Assembly (NCBI GenBank): GCA_027490195.1
Contig: JAIXYN010000099.1
Location: forward strand, 1-64,000
DNA from: Verrucomicrobiaceae bacterium
Lineage (GTDB): Bacteria > Verrucomicrobiota > Verrucomicrobiia > Verrucomicrobiales > Verrucomicrobiaceae
Length of the DNA stretch: 64,000 bases
Direction of reading: 5' to 3'
How positions within the stretch are numbered: position 1 is the first letter of the stretch; the number at the start of each line of letters is the position of its first letter. Positions 43,301-50,450 of this stretch are shown here, piece after piece. Below the pieces are notes generated by a model that searched no databases, was not told the origin of the DNA, and saw only the letters and a program-made list of their open reading frames with translations. Both the position numbers and the translations under genes were made by a program.

Positions 43301-43492
43301 CTTCGCGGGTTTGATCGCCTGATCTCGCAGATCCAGGCGCAGATCGCCTTTGCGATGGCTGGCGTCCGTGCCGTGGCAATGAAAGCATTTTTCATTGAGG
43401 ATGGGCCGCACATCGCGGTTGTATTTCAGTTTGGCAGGCTCCGCCGCGAGGAGGGCGGGGGAGGCCAGGAGGATGAGGAGAGCTCGACGCAT
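40385..43492 (-). CDS. DUF1549/DUF1553 cytochrome-type secreted protein (module B)
   Basis: 1035-residue paralogue of the protein at 32760. Signal peptide, planctomycete cytochrome C domain with C36-x-x-C39-H40 (CFHCHG), DUF1549 (RRVTLDLTGLPPTLEEI), a helical coiled stretch (about 370-410), a beta-rich middle region at about 430-640 that differs from the LamG-like insert of module A, then DUF1553 (NRLGLAQWIVSPENPLTARVWVNRAWEKFFG and FDAPTREICTVKRSRTNTPLQAL). The different middle domains suggest that the two modules recognise different glycans or surfaces. It is followed by DUF1501 with 1 bp spacing. Confidence 0.9.
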   Translation of the reverse strand: MRRALLILLASPALLAAEPAKLKYNRDVRPILNEKCFHCHGTDASHRKGDLRLDLRDQAIKPAKSGDIALVPGKPELSQLIARVELPHDNDDVMPPDKDGKPLTAEEKAILRQWISEGAEYQGHWAFLKPERSPVPKITDPKFTLRNEIDSFIAERLQEEKLAPSPEADRATLLRRVTLDLTGLPPTLEEIAAFEKDTSPKAYETVVDRLLKSEHYGERMAMQWLDFARFADSHGFQTDSSRAMWPWRDWVIKAFNDNKPFDQFTLEQIGGDLLPNATRDQIVATGFNRNHRLNGEGGIIAEEWRIENIIDRVETTSFTWLGLTLNCCRCHDHKYDPFSQKDFYSFFAFFNNIAESGTIQGSSNRSGGNSDPVIQVPDKEEEIELAKLRKKIEAAQAKVTETQLQLPNLVASWEAEMEKPEAAKKPMWDILPISEAKSQGGAALRKLPDASWIAGGRNPDFDIYTVTAPLAEGSFTGLLLEALPDPTLPNQSLGRAPNGNFVLTGIEGTFSAPSLKKPVKITFTRAEADYSQKGYDVKLLLDKNPKNGWAIDGNDPKKRLERNAMFTVDKAVHVPAGATLTVRLLHQATFAGHNVGRFRLSTTDAEPALASIDGTGGPPAAVLAVMKTPTENRTPQQRSELEKYYRASVDSPLRDADYALTAAKAELEKYDRIVPSVMVMKEGPVRDAFILKRGEYDKPGDKVSMVTPAVLPPMPKNAPSNRLGLAQWIVSPENPLTARVWVNRAWEKFFGYGLSKSTENLGTQSEYPVHPELFDWLATEFIRCGWDMKAMQKLIVMSATYRQSSKLTPALLEKDPENRLLARGPRFRLPGEVVRDQALALAGLLVPKIGGPSVRPYMPDGVWDDTSKYGDLRGYKADTGEGLYRRSFYTIWKRTAAPPTMLLFDAPTREICTVKRSRTNTPLQALSLLNEVTFVEAARGLAQQMMQHGGATPEQRIAYGFQRATARSIEPVALKQLTTGLKQRITEFQAKPAEATALISQGTTKADATLPPAELAAYTTTAAVLLNLDRVITRD

Positions 43493-43562
43493 GGGTTGGA
43501 TGTTAATAGGCTAACGTACTTCGGGCACAGTCTTTTAGTGGGATTGTGTTGCCCTATCTTGC

Positions 43563-44978
43563 TCACCCGGCCATCTGATCCGCGATTTCTTCCGCCGGAT
43601 AAGTCCAAATTTCGCTCAGCGTGGGATGATAATGCGGGATGGCCATGAACTGCTGCACGGTGGCGCGGAAGTTCATGGCGATGACGACTTCATGGATCAG
43701 CTCGGTGGCCTCAGGACCGACGACGCAGGCACCGAGGATCTCGCCGGTTTCCGCGTGCGCGAGCATCTTCACAAATCCGGCGGTCTCGCCCATGACCATG
43801 GATTTGCCGTGGTCATTGAAGGGATAGCTGGCCTCAAGGAACGGTATCTTCTGCTCCTTGAGCTTTTCGGTGGTGGCACCGACGACGGCAACCTGCGGGT
43901 GCGAGAAGACGCCGAACAGAGTGAGGCGGTAGTCGATGGTTTCATCTGCTGCGTTGCCTTGGAGAAGTTTCGCGGCATTGCGCGCGGCGATCTCGCCCTG
44001 CTGAATGGCGATGTGAACGACATCCAGCGGGCTGCACACATCGCCTGCGGCAAAGATGTGCGGCTGGGAGGTCTGCATGCGGTCATTGACGATGACCTTG
44101 GTTTTGTGCAGGGCGACTTTGGCAGCTTCGAGATTCAGACCGCGTGTCGCAGGCTGACGGCCCATGGCGAGGAGGATTTCATCGACAAGGATAGCCTTTG
44201 TGTGGCCGGACTCGGTGAATGCGATGCGCTTGCGGCCTTCGTGTGTGGAGACGTTGCTGAGGTGCGTGCCGAGATGGACCTGCATGCCGCGCTCGGTGTA
44301 GGCTTTGGCAATGACATCGCTGCACTCGTGATCGAGGCCGGTGAGGAGCTGGGCATTGCGCTGGAGTAGGACGACGGTGCAGCCCATGGCTTCGAGGTAA
44401 TGCGCCATTTCGAGGGCGATGGCACCGCCGCCGAGAACGGCGATGGTTTTGGGAAGTGAGTCGGCATCGAGCACATCATCGCTGGTCCAGTAGCCGGTTT
44501 CGGCGAGACCGGGAACATTGGGAACAAAGACCTCCGAACCGGTGGCGATGCAGAAGCTGCGCGATGTCGCCTGGAAGGAGGCGGAGCCATCACGCGGCAC
44601 TACTTCGACAGTGTGGGCATCCACAAAGCGGGCGTGGCCGCGATAGAGGGCGAAGCGGCCGTCTTCGAGCTGGCCCTGGCGGTAGCCGGCGAAGTCGGCG
44701 ATGAGGGTGCGCTTGCGATCCCGGATGGTGCGCACATCCACACCGTGGGAGGTGGCCTTGAGGCCGAACTCCGCTGCGTGGCGGATGTGAAGCTGGCGGT
44801 TGGCGGATTCGATGAGGGTCTTGCTGGGCATGCAGCCGCGCAGGATGCAGAGGCCGCCGAGCTCGGATGCTCCGTCGATGACTGCGACACGGAGGTCGGC
44901 GCTGTGGGCGGTGCGGGCTGCTGCATAACCGCCGCTGCCGCCGCCGATGACGATGAAATCAAATGAGTGTTCTGACAT
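43563..44978 (-). CDS. Dihydrolipoamide dehydrogenase-like pyridine nucleotide-disulfide oxidoreductase
   Basis: 471-residue FAD flavoprotein. FAD site IVIGGGSGGYAAA, redox-active disulfide C44-x4-C49 (GGLCILRGCMPSKT), NAD site VLGGGAIALEMAHYLEAMG, second FAD site IFAAGDVCS, and C-terminal catalytic His451/Glu456 (HPTLSE). It could be a lipoamide dehydrogenase or a mercuric-reductase-like or soluble transhydrogenase-type enzyme. No pyruvate dehydrogenase subunits are near, so lipoamide dehydrogenase of a main complex is less likely. The active-site spacer ILRG replaces the more usual NVGC-type sequence. The ATG at 44978 fits the family; it is divergent from the Gfo/Idh/MocA gene. Confidence 0.88.
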   Translation of the reverse strand: MSEHSFDFIVIGGGSGGYAAARTAHSADLRVAVIDGASELGGLCILRGCMPSKTLIESANRQLHIRHAAEFGLKATSHGVDVRTIRDRKRTLIADFAGYRQGQLEDGRFALYRGHARFVDAHTVEVVPRDGSASFQATSRSFCIATGSEVFVPNVPGLAETGYWTSDDVLDADSLPKTIAVLGGGAIALEMAHYLEAMGCTVVLLQRNAQLLTGLDHECSDVIAKAYTERGMQVHLGTHLSNVSTHEGRKRIAFTESGHTKAILVDEILLAMGRQPATRGLNLEAAKVALHKTKVIVNDRMQTSQPHIFAAGDVCSPLDVVHIAIQQGEIAARNAAKLLQGNAADETIDYRLTLFGVFSHPQVAVVGATTEKLKEQKIPFLEASYPFNDHGKSMVMGETAGFVKMLAHAETGEILGACVVGPEATELIHEVVIAMNFRATVQQFMAIPHYHPTLSEIWTYPAEEIADQMAG

Positions 44979-45109
44979 GCGGAGAAGTGCAGGCGAGATA
45001 CGGCTTGCGCAAGGCCCTGGCTCCATTTGTCTGATTTCGCCCAAACTTTGTCCTTCAAAACCCAGGGGCGGATTTCGTAGGATTCACGAATCACCCCTTT
45101 TGAATCATC

Positions 45110-46408
45110 ATGAAGACTCGCCGTTCCTTTCTGTCTCAGATCATCGCCACCGGCGTCGCGCCTATGTTTGTTCCGGCGCATGTGCTGCGCTCGCAGACAG
45201 CGCCGTCGAACAAGATCACGCTGGGGGTCATTGGCGTGGGTTCCCAAGGCACGCATGACATGCGGGCCTTTTTGAATCACGAGGATGTGCGGGTGACGGC
45301 GATCTGTGACGTGAACAAAAAGCACATCGAGCGCGCGCAGCAGGCGGTGGCTGAGCGCTATGGCAGTGCGGATGTGAAGGTGATGAGTGACTTCCGTGAG
45401 TTGAACCGCGACAAGTCCATCGATGCGGTGCTGATGGCGCTGCCGGTGCACTGGCACAGCATTCCGGCGGCGGATGCAATTTTGAATGGCAAACACATCT
45501 ACCATGAAAAGCCGATGGGCATGTCCATGCAGGAGTCCAAGCACGTGCGTGCGGCGGTGAAGAAGACGGGTGTGGTGTTTCAGTTCGGCACGCAGCAGCG
45601 CAGTGATCTGAAGTTCCGCTGGGCCTGCGAGCTCGCGCGCAACGGGCGCTTGGGCAAGCTGAAGGAGATTCAGGTGGGCGTGCCCGGCGGGAAGATCGGT
45701 GCTGATTTCCCAGAGCAGCCGGTGCCTGCAGAGGTGGACTGGGATCGCTGGGTGGGACCTGCGCCAATGACTTCGTTCAACGTGGAGAAGCTCAAGCGCG
45801 ACAACCACGAGAACCTCACGAACTTCTCCCTCGGCATGATTTCATGCTGGGGCATTCATCACCTCGACATCGCACAGTGGGGCAACGGCACGGATGAGAC
45901 AGGGCCGATCAGCATCGAAGGCGAGGCGACGTATCCTGACAAAGGCGGCTGTGATGCCGTGCTGACGTGGAAGATGCGCATGGAGTATGCGAATGCGGCA
46001 CCGATCACGTTTGTGAATGAGAAGAACATGGGCATCGGCCATGGCACACGATTCATCGGCGAAAACGGCTGGGTGCATGTGCTGCGTGGCAACATCAAGG
46101 CGAGTGATGACGCGATCCTACGCGATCCCGCGAACAAGGAAGGCACGATGCCGATCAAGCTCATCGCCAGCATCGAGCACACACGCAATTTTGTGGATGC
46201 GATCAAGACGAAGCAGCGCGCCATCTGCGACATCGAAACCGCCGTGCGTTCGGACACGCTGCCGCAGCTCACGGCGATGGCGCTGAAGGCGAAGCGCAAG
46301 CTGCTGTGGGACCCAAAGTCAGAGACTTTTACCAATGATGAGGCGGCGAATGCGCTGATGAATGCGCGGCCGTTCCGTGGGGAGTGGAAGCTGCCGGAGA
46401 TCGGGTGA
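45110..46408 (+). CDS. Tat-exported Gfo/Idh/MocA-family oxidoreductase
   Basis: 432 residues. A twin-arginine signal (MKTRRSFLSQIIATGVAP) precedes the Rossmann NAD(P) site (KITLGVIGVGSQG). The family motif EKPMGM is found at about 143-148, and the C-terminal dehydrogenase domain contains the HHLDIAQWG stretch. Exported members with bound NADP are frequent in planctomycetes and Verrucomicrobia, where they act on sugars or cyclitols. Substrate unknown. It is followed by an inverted repeat that separates it from the convergent TrmH gene. Confidence 0.9.
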   Translation: MKTRRSFLSQIIATGVAPMFVPAHVLRSQTAPSNKITLGVIGVGSQGTHDMRAFLNHEDVRVTAICDVNKKHIERAQQAVAERYGSADVKVMSDFRELNRDKSIDAVLMALPVHWHSIPAADAILNGKHIYHEKPMGMSMQESKHVRAAVKKTGVVFQFGTQQRSDLKFRWACELARNGRLGKLKEIQVGVPGGKIGADFPEQPVPAEVDWDRWVGPAPMTSFNVEKLKRDNHENLTNFSLGMISCWGIHHLDIAQWGNGTDETGPISIEGEATYPDKGGCDAVLTWKMRMEYANAAPITFVNEKNMGIGHGTRFIGENGWVHVLRGNIKASDDAILRDPANKEGTMPIKLIASIEHTRNFVDAIKTKQRAICDIETAVRSDTLPQLTAMALKAKRKLLWDPKSETFTNDEAANALMNARPFRGEWKLPEIG

Positions 46409-46422
46409 GGCGGGTTACTTCT

Positions 46423-46493
46423 CCCGCAGATTCAGGAAACCCACAGATTGAATTCATCAGATCAATCATCTGCGGCTTTCCTGAATCTGTGGG
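46423..46493. repeat. Long inverted repeat between convergent genes
   Basis: The arms 46423-46449 and 46464-46493 share a shuffled but mostly complementary pattern around GCAGATTCAGGAAA and TTTCCTGAATCTGTGGG. It forms a large hairpin centred on 46456, 14 bp after the Gfo/Idh/MocA stop and 18 bp before the TrmH stop. It may serve as a bidirectional terminator (a short A run follows), and the AGATTCAGGAAA core may be a REP-like dispersed sequence. Confidence 0.65.
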
Positions 46494-46510
46494 AAAAATC
46501 TTGATTGAAT

Positions 46511-47281
46511 TTACCGCCGCTGCCGCACCGCTTCAAACAAGATCGCGGCTCCGGCAGCGGCGACGTTAAGGGATTCCACGGGGGAGTGCAGCGGAATGCG
46601 CACGCGGGCGTCGCAGGCCTGCATGATCTCGGGGCTCGCGCCACGGCCTTCGTTGCCGAGGATGAGGAGGGTGGGCTGGCGCCAGTCGTAGTCGTAGTGC
46701 AGCAGGTCGGCTTCGCCTGTGGCGACGACGGTTTTGAGGCCACGGCTGCAGCATGTCTCGATGGTGCCCAGGCCTGAGACATCCGGCAGGATGGGCAGGC
46801 GAAACGCGGACCCCATGGAACTGCGCAGGGTCTTGGGCGAGAAGGCGTCCGCCGAACCTGCGAAGGAGAACAGGCCGCTCGCGCCGGCGGACTCGGCCGT
46901 GCGCACGAGCGTGCCGAGATTGCCGGGGTCCTGGATGCGGTCGAGGCCGAGGATGAGCGGGGCTGGGCTGGCAAAGAGGGCATCCAGCGCGGGCCACGGG
47001 CGCTCGGCGATGACGATGATGCCCTGGGTGGAGGTGGTGTCGCTGAGGGATTCGAGGACGGACTCGGAGAGCTGAAACACGGGGCAGGAGAGGCGCTCCA
47101 GCAGGGCTAACTGCGAGGGGGAGGGCTCGGCGGCGGTGAAGCAGGCTTGCAGGGCGAGGCCAGAGGATACGCATTCGGACACAAGGCGTTCGCCTTCGAT
47201 GAAGATCAGGTCACGCTCACGGCCTTCGCGGACTCTGCGGGCGTGTTTGATGCGTTCGTTGGAGGAGCTGGTGATGAGCAT
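46511..47281 (-). CDS. TrmH/SpoU-family RNA 2'-O-methyltransferase
   Basis: 256 residues with an N-terminal substrate-binding (L30e-like) domain, then the alpha/beta-knot SPOUT domain. Motif 1 is LDRIQDPGNLGTLVRTAESAG, motif 2 LILGNEGRGAS, motif 3 RIPLHSPVESLNVAAAGAAILFEA. It uses S-adenosylmethionine to methylate a ribose in rRNA or tRNA; the target base cannot be read from the sequence. It is divergent from tRNA-Thr with 92 bp between. Confidence 0.92.
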   Translation of the reverse strand: MLITSSSNERIKHARRVREGRERDLIFIEGERLVSECVSSGLALQACFTAAEPSPSQLALLERLSCPVFQLSESVLESLSDTTSTQGIIVIAERPWPALDALFASPAPLILGLDRIQDPGNLGTLVRTAESAGASGLFSFAGSADAFSPKTLRSSMGSAFRLPILPDVSGLGTIETCCSRGLKTVVATGEADLLHYDYDWRQPTLLILGNEGRGASPEIMQACDARVRIPLHSPVESLNVAAAGAAILFEAVRQRR

Positions 47282-47326
47282 GCGGGGAAGGGGACCATCT
47301 ATCGGCTAATCCTGTTGTAAATCCAT

Positions 47327-47354
47327 TTGCCGAATGAACTCGGGCGATTATTAT
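47327..47354 (+). promoter_or_regulatory. Likely promoter of tRNA-Thr
   Basis: TTGCCG (47327-47332) and TATTAT (47349-47354) are separated by 16 bp and lie about 20 bp before the tRNA 5' end, which is a fitting position for a sigma-70-type promoter. Judged by eye; TTGTAA at 47315 is a poorer alternative -35. Confidence 0.45.
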
Positions 47355-47373
47355 GACAGCCCCTCACGAATGT

Positions 47374-47448
47374 GCCTGCATAGCTCAGTGGTAGAGCAGC
47401 GGTTTTGTAAACCGCAGGTCGTCGGTTCGACCCCGACTGCTGGCTCCA
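47374..47448 (+). tRNA. tRNA-Thr(TGT)
   Basis: Full cloverleaf: D arm GCTC/GAGC, anticodon stem GCGGT/ACCGC with loop TTTGTAA (anticodon TGT at 47407-47409, reading ACA), T arm GTCGG/CCGAC with TTCGACC loop. CCA is encoded at 47446-47448 and the discriminator is T. The acceptor stem 47374-47380 with 47438-47444 is paired except for a T-T mismatch at pair 4-69. Confidence 0.95.
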
Positions 47449-47465
47449 TTAAATTTGGAGACTGA

Positions 47466-47849
47466 TCAAGCCCTGCCCGCCATGGCATTGATCCATCGGC
47501 GCAGCATTTCGAGTTCCTGAGGTGTGATGAAGGGGCCCTTCTTTTTGGGCGGCATCTCTTTGTAGTGGATGAGCTCGATGAGGAGGCTTTTTTGGGCGTT
47601 GCCGGGTTTGAGGGCGGGGCCGGTGTCGCCGCCTTCGAGGAGGGCTTCCGGGGTGCGCATGTCCAGCTTGCCGCCGCGACGTTTGGCCCCGTGGCAGCGG
47701 ATGCATTTCTCTTCGAAGACGGGGAGCACGTCTTTTTGGAAATCGGGCGCGCGTTGCGGCTTGTCTTGAGCGCGGGCGGTCACTTCAGCGAGGCTGCTGA
47801 GCAGCAGCCCGCTGAAGAGGAGTGGGAGGAATGCCCGCATCACCTGCAA
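47466..47849 (-). CDS. Small planctomycete-type cytochrome c protein
   Basis: 127 residues: signal peptide (about 1-27), then a single cytochrome C domain with C49-x-x-C52-H53 (CIRCHG), followed by KRRGGKLDMRTPEALLEGG, the phrase typical of the PSCyt1 domain (PF07635), and a helical end. It probably binds one c-type haem outside the membrane. It follows the DUF3500 gene by 5 bp on the same strand, so they are co-transcribed and possibly exchange electrons. An alternative ATG lies at 47840. Confidence 0.85.
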   Translation of the reverse strand: MQVMRAFLPLLFSGLLLSSLAEVTARAQDKPQRAPDFQKDVLPVFEEKCIRCHGAKRRGGKLDMRTPEALLEGGDTGPALKPGNAQKSLLIELIHYKEMPPKKKGPFITPQELEMLRRWINAMAGRA

Positions 47850-47854
47850 GGGAC

Positions 47855-48922
47855 TCAGGCCTGGCCGACGACGTTCACGAAGCAGTGAACGTGGGGGAGG
47901 ACACGGTAGTTCCAGACGAAGCCGGGGCCTTCGATGCGCCAGGCGTCCCAGCGGTCGTTGCCTTTTTCTGCGTTGTCCTTGTAGAAGGCGAGGCGGAGTT
48001 TTTCCATGCCGCCGTTGGTTTTGATGAGCTGCATGACTTCGTCGCCATCTTCCTGGCGGAAGGGGTTGAGGAGTTTGCGCATCACGGTGGCGACGAGATT
48101 GCGCTGGGATTCATCGAGGTCGCCGTAGCCGACGCCGGTGGAGGGTTTTTCCACGAGCTTGGGCTTGAGCGCCCCCACGCCATCTCCGGGGGAGCCGACG
48201 ATGACGGCCTGCTTGCGCTGGGGCTCATTGAGCATGTCAAACACGCTCATGACTTCCTTGGTCTGGTCGTTGTAAACGTTCATGTCGCTGTGGCCGTTGG
48301 CGGAGTGGCCGTAGTACATCGGGCCACCGAAGGCGGTGTTGGGCTGGGAATTGCCATCGCAGCGGAGGGTGAGGTGATGGCCGGCGAAGACCCAGGAGAA
48401 GGGATCTTTGCCGGAGGGATCGCCGAAGATGGCGATGCCGTTGCCTTCAAAGGAGCCGCTGCTGTCCCACTTGCCATGGCGGCTGATGCGGTCGTAGGCC
48501 TCGTCGCCGGAGAGGATGGACTTGAAGGTTTGCTTGATGAGATCCTGCTGTGGCGTGGTGAACTGCTCGCTGAGTTTCTTGCCCAAGGGAGCGGCGTTGT
48601 GGGTCTTGAGACGTGTGGGGATGCCGCCAGCTTCTGCGCCGTGGTCCCAGGGCTTCACCATGGCTGTTTTCTGCTCGGCAGTGAGGGTGGCGAAGAGTTC
48701 GCGGATGAGTTCTTCTGCTGGCTTCGCTGTGCGGGGAGCTTCCGCCGGGGCTGCGAAACCCGAAGTGAGCGACGAGGCACCCATGACCCCCAGCGCGCTG
48801 CCGGAGAGCACACGGATGAAGTCGCGACGGCTACTATGCGGAGAAGGGGATGCGTGTTCAGCGCACTCTGGGCAGACCTGTTGAATGGAATCGGGGGAGG
48901 ACGGAGTTGGATTGGAATTCAT
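47855..48922 (-). CDS. Tat-exported DUF3500 protein
   Basis: 355 residues. A long N-region with two Cys pairs (QVCPECAEHA) precedes a Tat motif (RRDFIRVLSGSALGVMGAS). The mature part carries the DUF3500 pattern, with conserved WDSSGSFEG and FAGHHLTLR, and a HVHCFVNV-type C-terminus rich in His. DUF3500 proteins are of unknown function; the conserved His residues suggest metal binding. The Cys pairs before the Tat signal are unusual, because such residues would be removed with the signal. It is the first gene of an operon with the cytochrome at 47466. Confidence 0.85.
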   Translation of the reverse strand: MNSNPTPSSPDSIQQVCPECAEHASPSPHSSRRDFIRVLSGSALGVMGASSLTSGFAAPAEAPRTAKPAEELIRELFATLTAEQKTAMVKPWDHGAEAGGIPTRLKTHNAAPLGKKLSEQFTTPQQDLIKQTFKSILSGDEAYDRISRHGKWDSSGSFEGNGIAIFGDPSGKDPFSWVFAGHHLTLRCDGNSQPNTAFGGPMYYGHSANGHSDMNVYNDQTKEVMSVFDMLNEPQRKQAVIVGSPGDGVGALKPKLVEKPSTGVGYGDLDESQRNLVATVMRKLLNPFRQEDGDEVMQLIKTNGGMEKLRLAFYKDNAEKGNDRWDAWRIEGPGFVWNYRVLPHVHCFVNVVGQA

Positions 48923-49123
48923 GACGTGGATCTTATACAGGCCTGGCTTTGGGCATCTTGCCGATCCAGAGGATGAAGATCGTTGATTCTCCAGCGAGGA
49001 GAGAAATTGAGGTCTTCATTGGGTGGGCTTTACAAACTTCTTGCCGAATGCCCCGCGTAGTTTGATGCATTGCTGCCTGCGGCCGCTGGTCTCCCAGCGG
49101 TAACGACCACCGCCAAGGCTTCT

Positions 49124-49639
49124 ATGGATACCATGACGAACTCCGCCGCGCCACTGCCCTACACTGACACCAAGCCGCAAGGGCATGCGGATTTCTATTT
49201 CGCCATCAATGCGACCTTTCGCTTCATCTTGACGAGGTTCGGTCTCGACACGCTGCGTCGATACTGGCAGGACATGGGAGCCAGCTACCACAAACCTGTG
49301 AGCGAACGCTGGCTGCAGGGCGGGCTGCCTGCGGTTGCAGCGCACTGGCGTGCCTTTTTTGATGCAGAGCCGGGTGCGGAGGTGGAAGTGATCGATGCTC
49401 CTGATGAGGTGCGTTTGGAAGTGCGCACGTGCCCGATGATCAAGCACCTGCGGGAGCACCAGCGCGAGATCGTTCCATGTCTCTGCCAGCATTGCTATTA
49501 TTTGAGTGAGGCCATGGCCGCACCTGCGGGACTGACCGTGCGCATCAGCGGGGGTAACGGAACCTGCACGCAGCGCTTCATCCGCCAGAGTCAAAATGAA
49601 CCCGGGCAGCAGCTCGATCAAATCAAGGAGGCTGTATGA
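49124..49639 (+). CDS. Thiol-rich ligand-binding-like protein, first of a pair (V4R/ATC-hydrolase-like)
   Basis: 171 residues. The C-terminal half has a Cys-rich pattern: LEVRTCPMIKHL, PCLCQHCYYLSEAM, then GGNGTCTQRF. This order (Cys near a strand, a central C-x2-C/CxxC-type pair, and a final Cys strand) resembles both the 4-vinyl-reductase (V4R) fold and L-2-amino-thiazoline-4-carboxylate hydrolase (PF14196). The match is by eye and not decisive. Its stop overlaps the start of the next gene (ATGA), and the second protein has the same general layout, so they may form a heterodimer. Confidence 0.6.
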   Translation: MDTMTNSAAPLPYTDTKPQGHADFYFAINATFRFILTRFGLDTLRRYWQDMGASYHKPVSERWLQGGLPAVAAHWRAFFDAEPGAEVEVIDAPDEVRLEVRTCPMIKHLREHQREIVPCLCQHCYYLSEAMAAPAGLTVRISGGNGTCTQRFIRQSQNEPGQQLDQIKEAV

Positions 49640-50190
49640 CTGGATGCTACGATTTTTGTGGTCACTACGAGTGGACTTTTGAATGGCTGCGGCAGCACGG
49701 CGGGCATGCGCTGGTCACGGCGTACTGGGATGAGGCCATCAATCGCGATTCGCAGGTGCATGCGCACACGTTGATCACCGCCAAAGGCTTTGAGGGCATG
49801 AAGGAGTATTGGGGGCCCACGCTGGCGGATGAAGGTGCGGTTTCACACCGCACGGTCACTGACACGGTCTTCCGCATCGACATGCATGAGTGCCCGTCCA
49901 AGGGGTTTCTTCTTCGCAATGGTCTGGAGCAGTACACAGACTATTGCGACCACTGCATGGGCTGGATCGGGCCGATGATGAAGGATGCCGGCTTTGTGGT
50001 GGATCATCAGCACAATCACTGCGGCCAGTGCTGGTGGGAGATGCGCCGGGCGGAGGATGCCACTCCGCCGAGCGGGCCGGGCGAACTCAGCGGTGCTGAG
50101 GATGTGAGGCTGCGTCCCGGCTGGCTGCGTGACGCTCCCATGGACACCTACCAGCGGGCGACCAAGGCGGACGACAAAACCACGGCCTGA
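49636..50190 (+). CDS. Thiol-rich ligand-binding-like protein, second of a pair
   Basis: 184 residues, ATG overlapping the stop of the previous gene. Contains TGCYDFCGHYEWTFEWL at the N-terminus, then HECPSKGFLLRNGLEQYTDYCDHCMGW and HNHCGQCWWEMR, a Cys/His-rich set suited to bind a metal or thiol ligand. The position of the CPSKG strand, the central CDHC pair and the final CGQCWW strand parallels the first protein, which supports distant paralogy. Function unknown; V4R or ATC-hydrolase-like by eye. Confidence 0.6.
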   Translation: MTGCYDFCGHYEWTFEWLRQHGGHALVTAYWDEAINRDSQVHAHTLITAKGFEGMKEYWGPTLADEGAVSHRTVTDTVFRIDMHECPSKGFLLRNGLEQYTDYCDHCMGWIGPMMKDAGFVVDHQHNHCGQCWWEMRRAEDATPPSGPGELSGAEDVRLRPGWLRDAPMDTYQRATKADDKTTA

Positions 50191-50450
50191 GGCACGGAGC
50201 TGGCATGCATGGAAAGAACTCAATTCGCGGTGCTGCAGCGGTGCCGTGCATGGGCTTGAATGATCCACTGGCATGAAGACGGCATGTATTTCGGCTTCGA
50301 CGGGGATTGATTATTCAAGGCTGCGGGAGGCGTCTATAATCATGGCAAAGAGCGGGCTGAGCGTGGCTCATCGTGTCCAAGATTAACATGGGAGTACATC
50401 CCCACAGGGCCACCCGTTGCTTGTTCCTCCTTTGGGGCGATGCTCACCCC

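Noticed and set aside
50307..50340. TATAAT at 50335-50340 as a promoter for the transglutaminase gene
   Set aside because: No -35 element at a suitable distance (TTGATT is 22 bp away, TTATTC is poor), so I did not list it.
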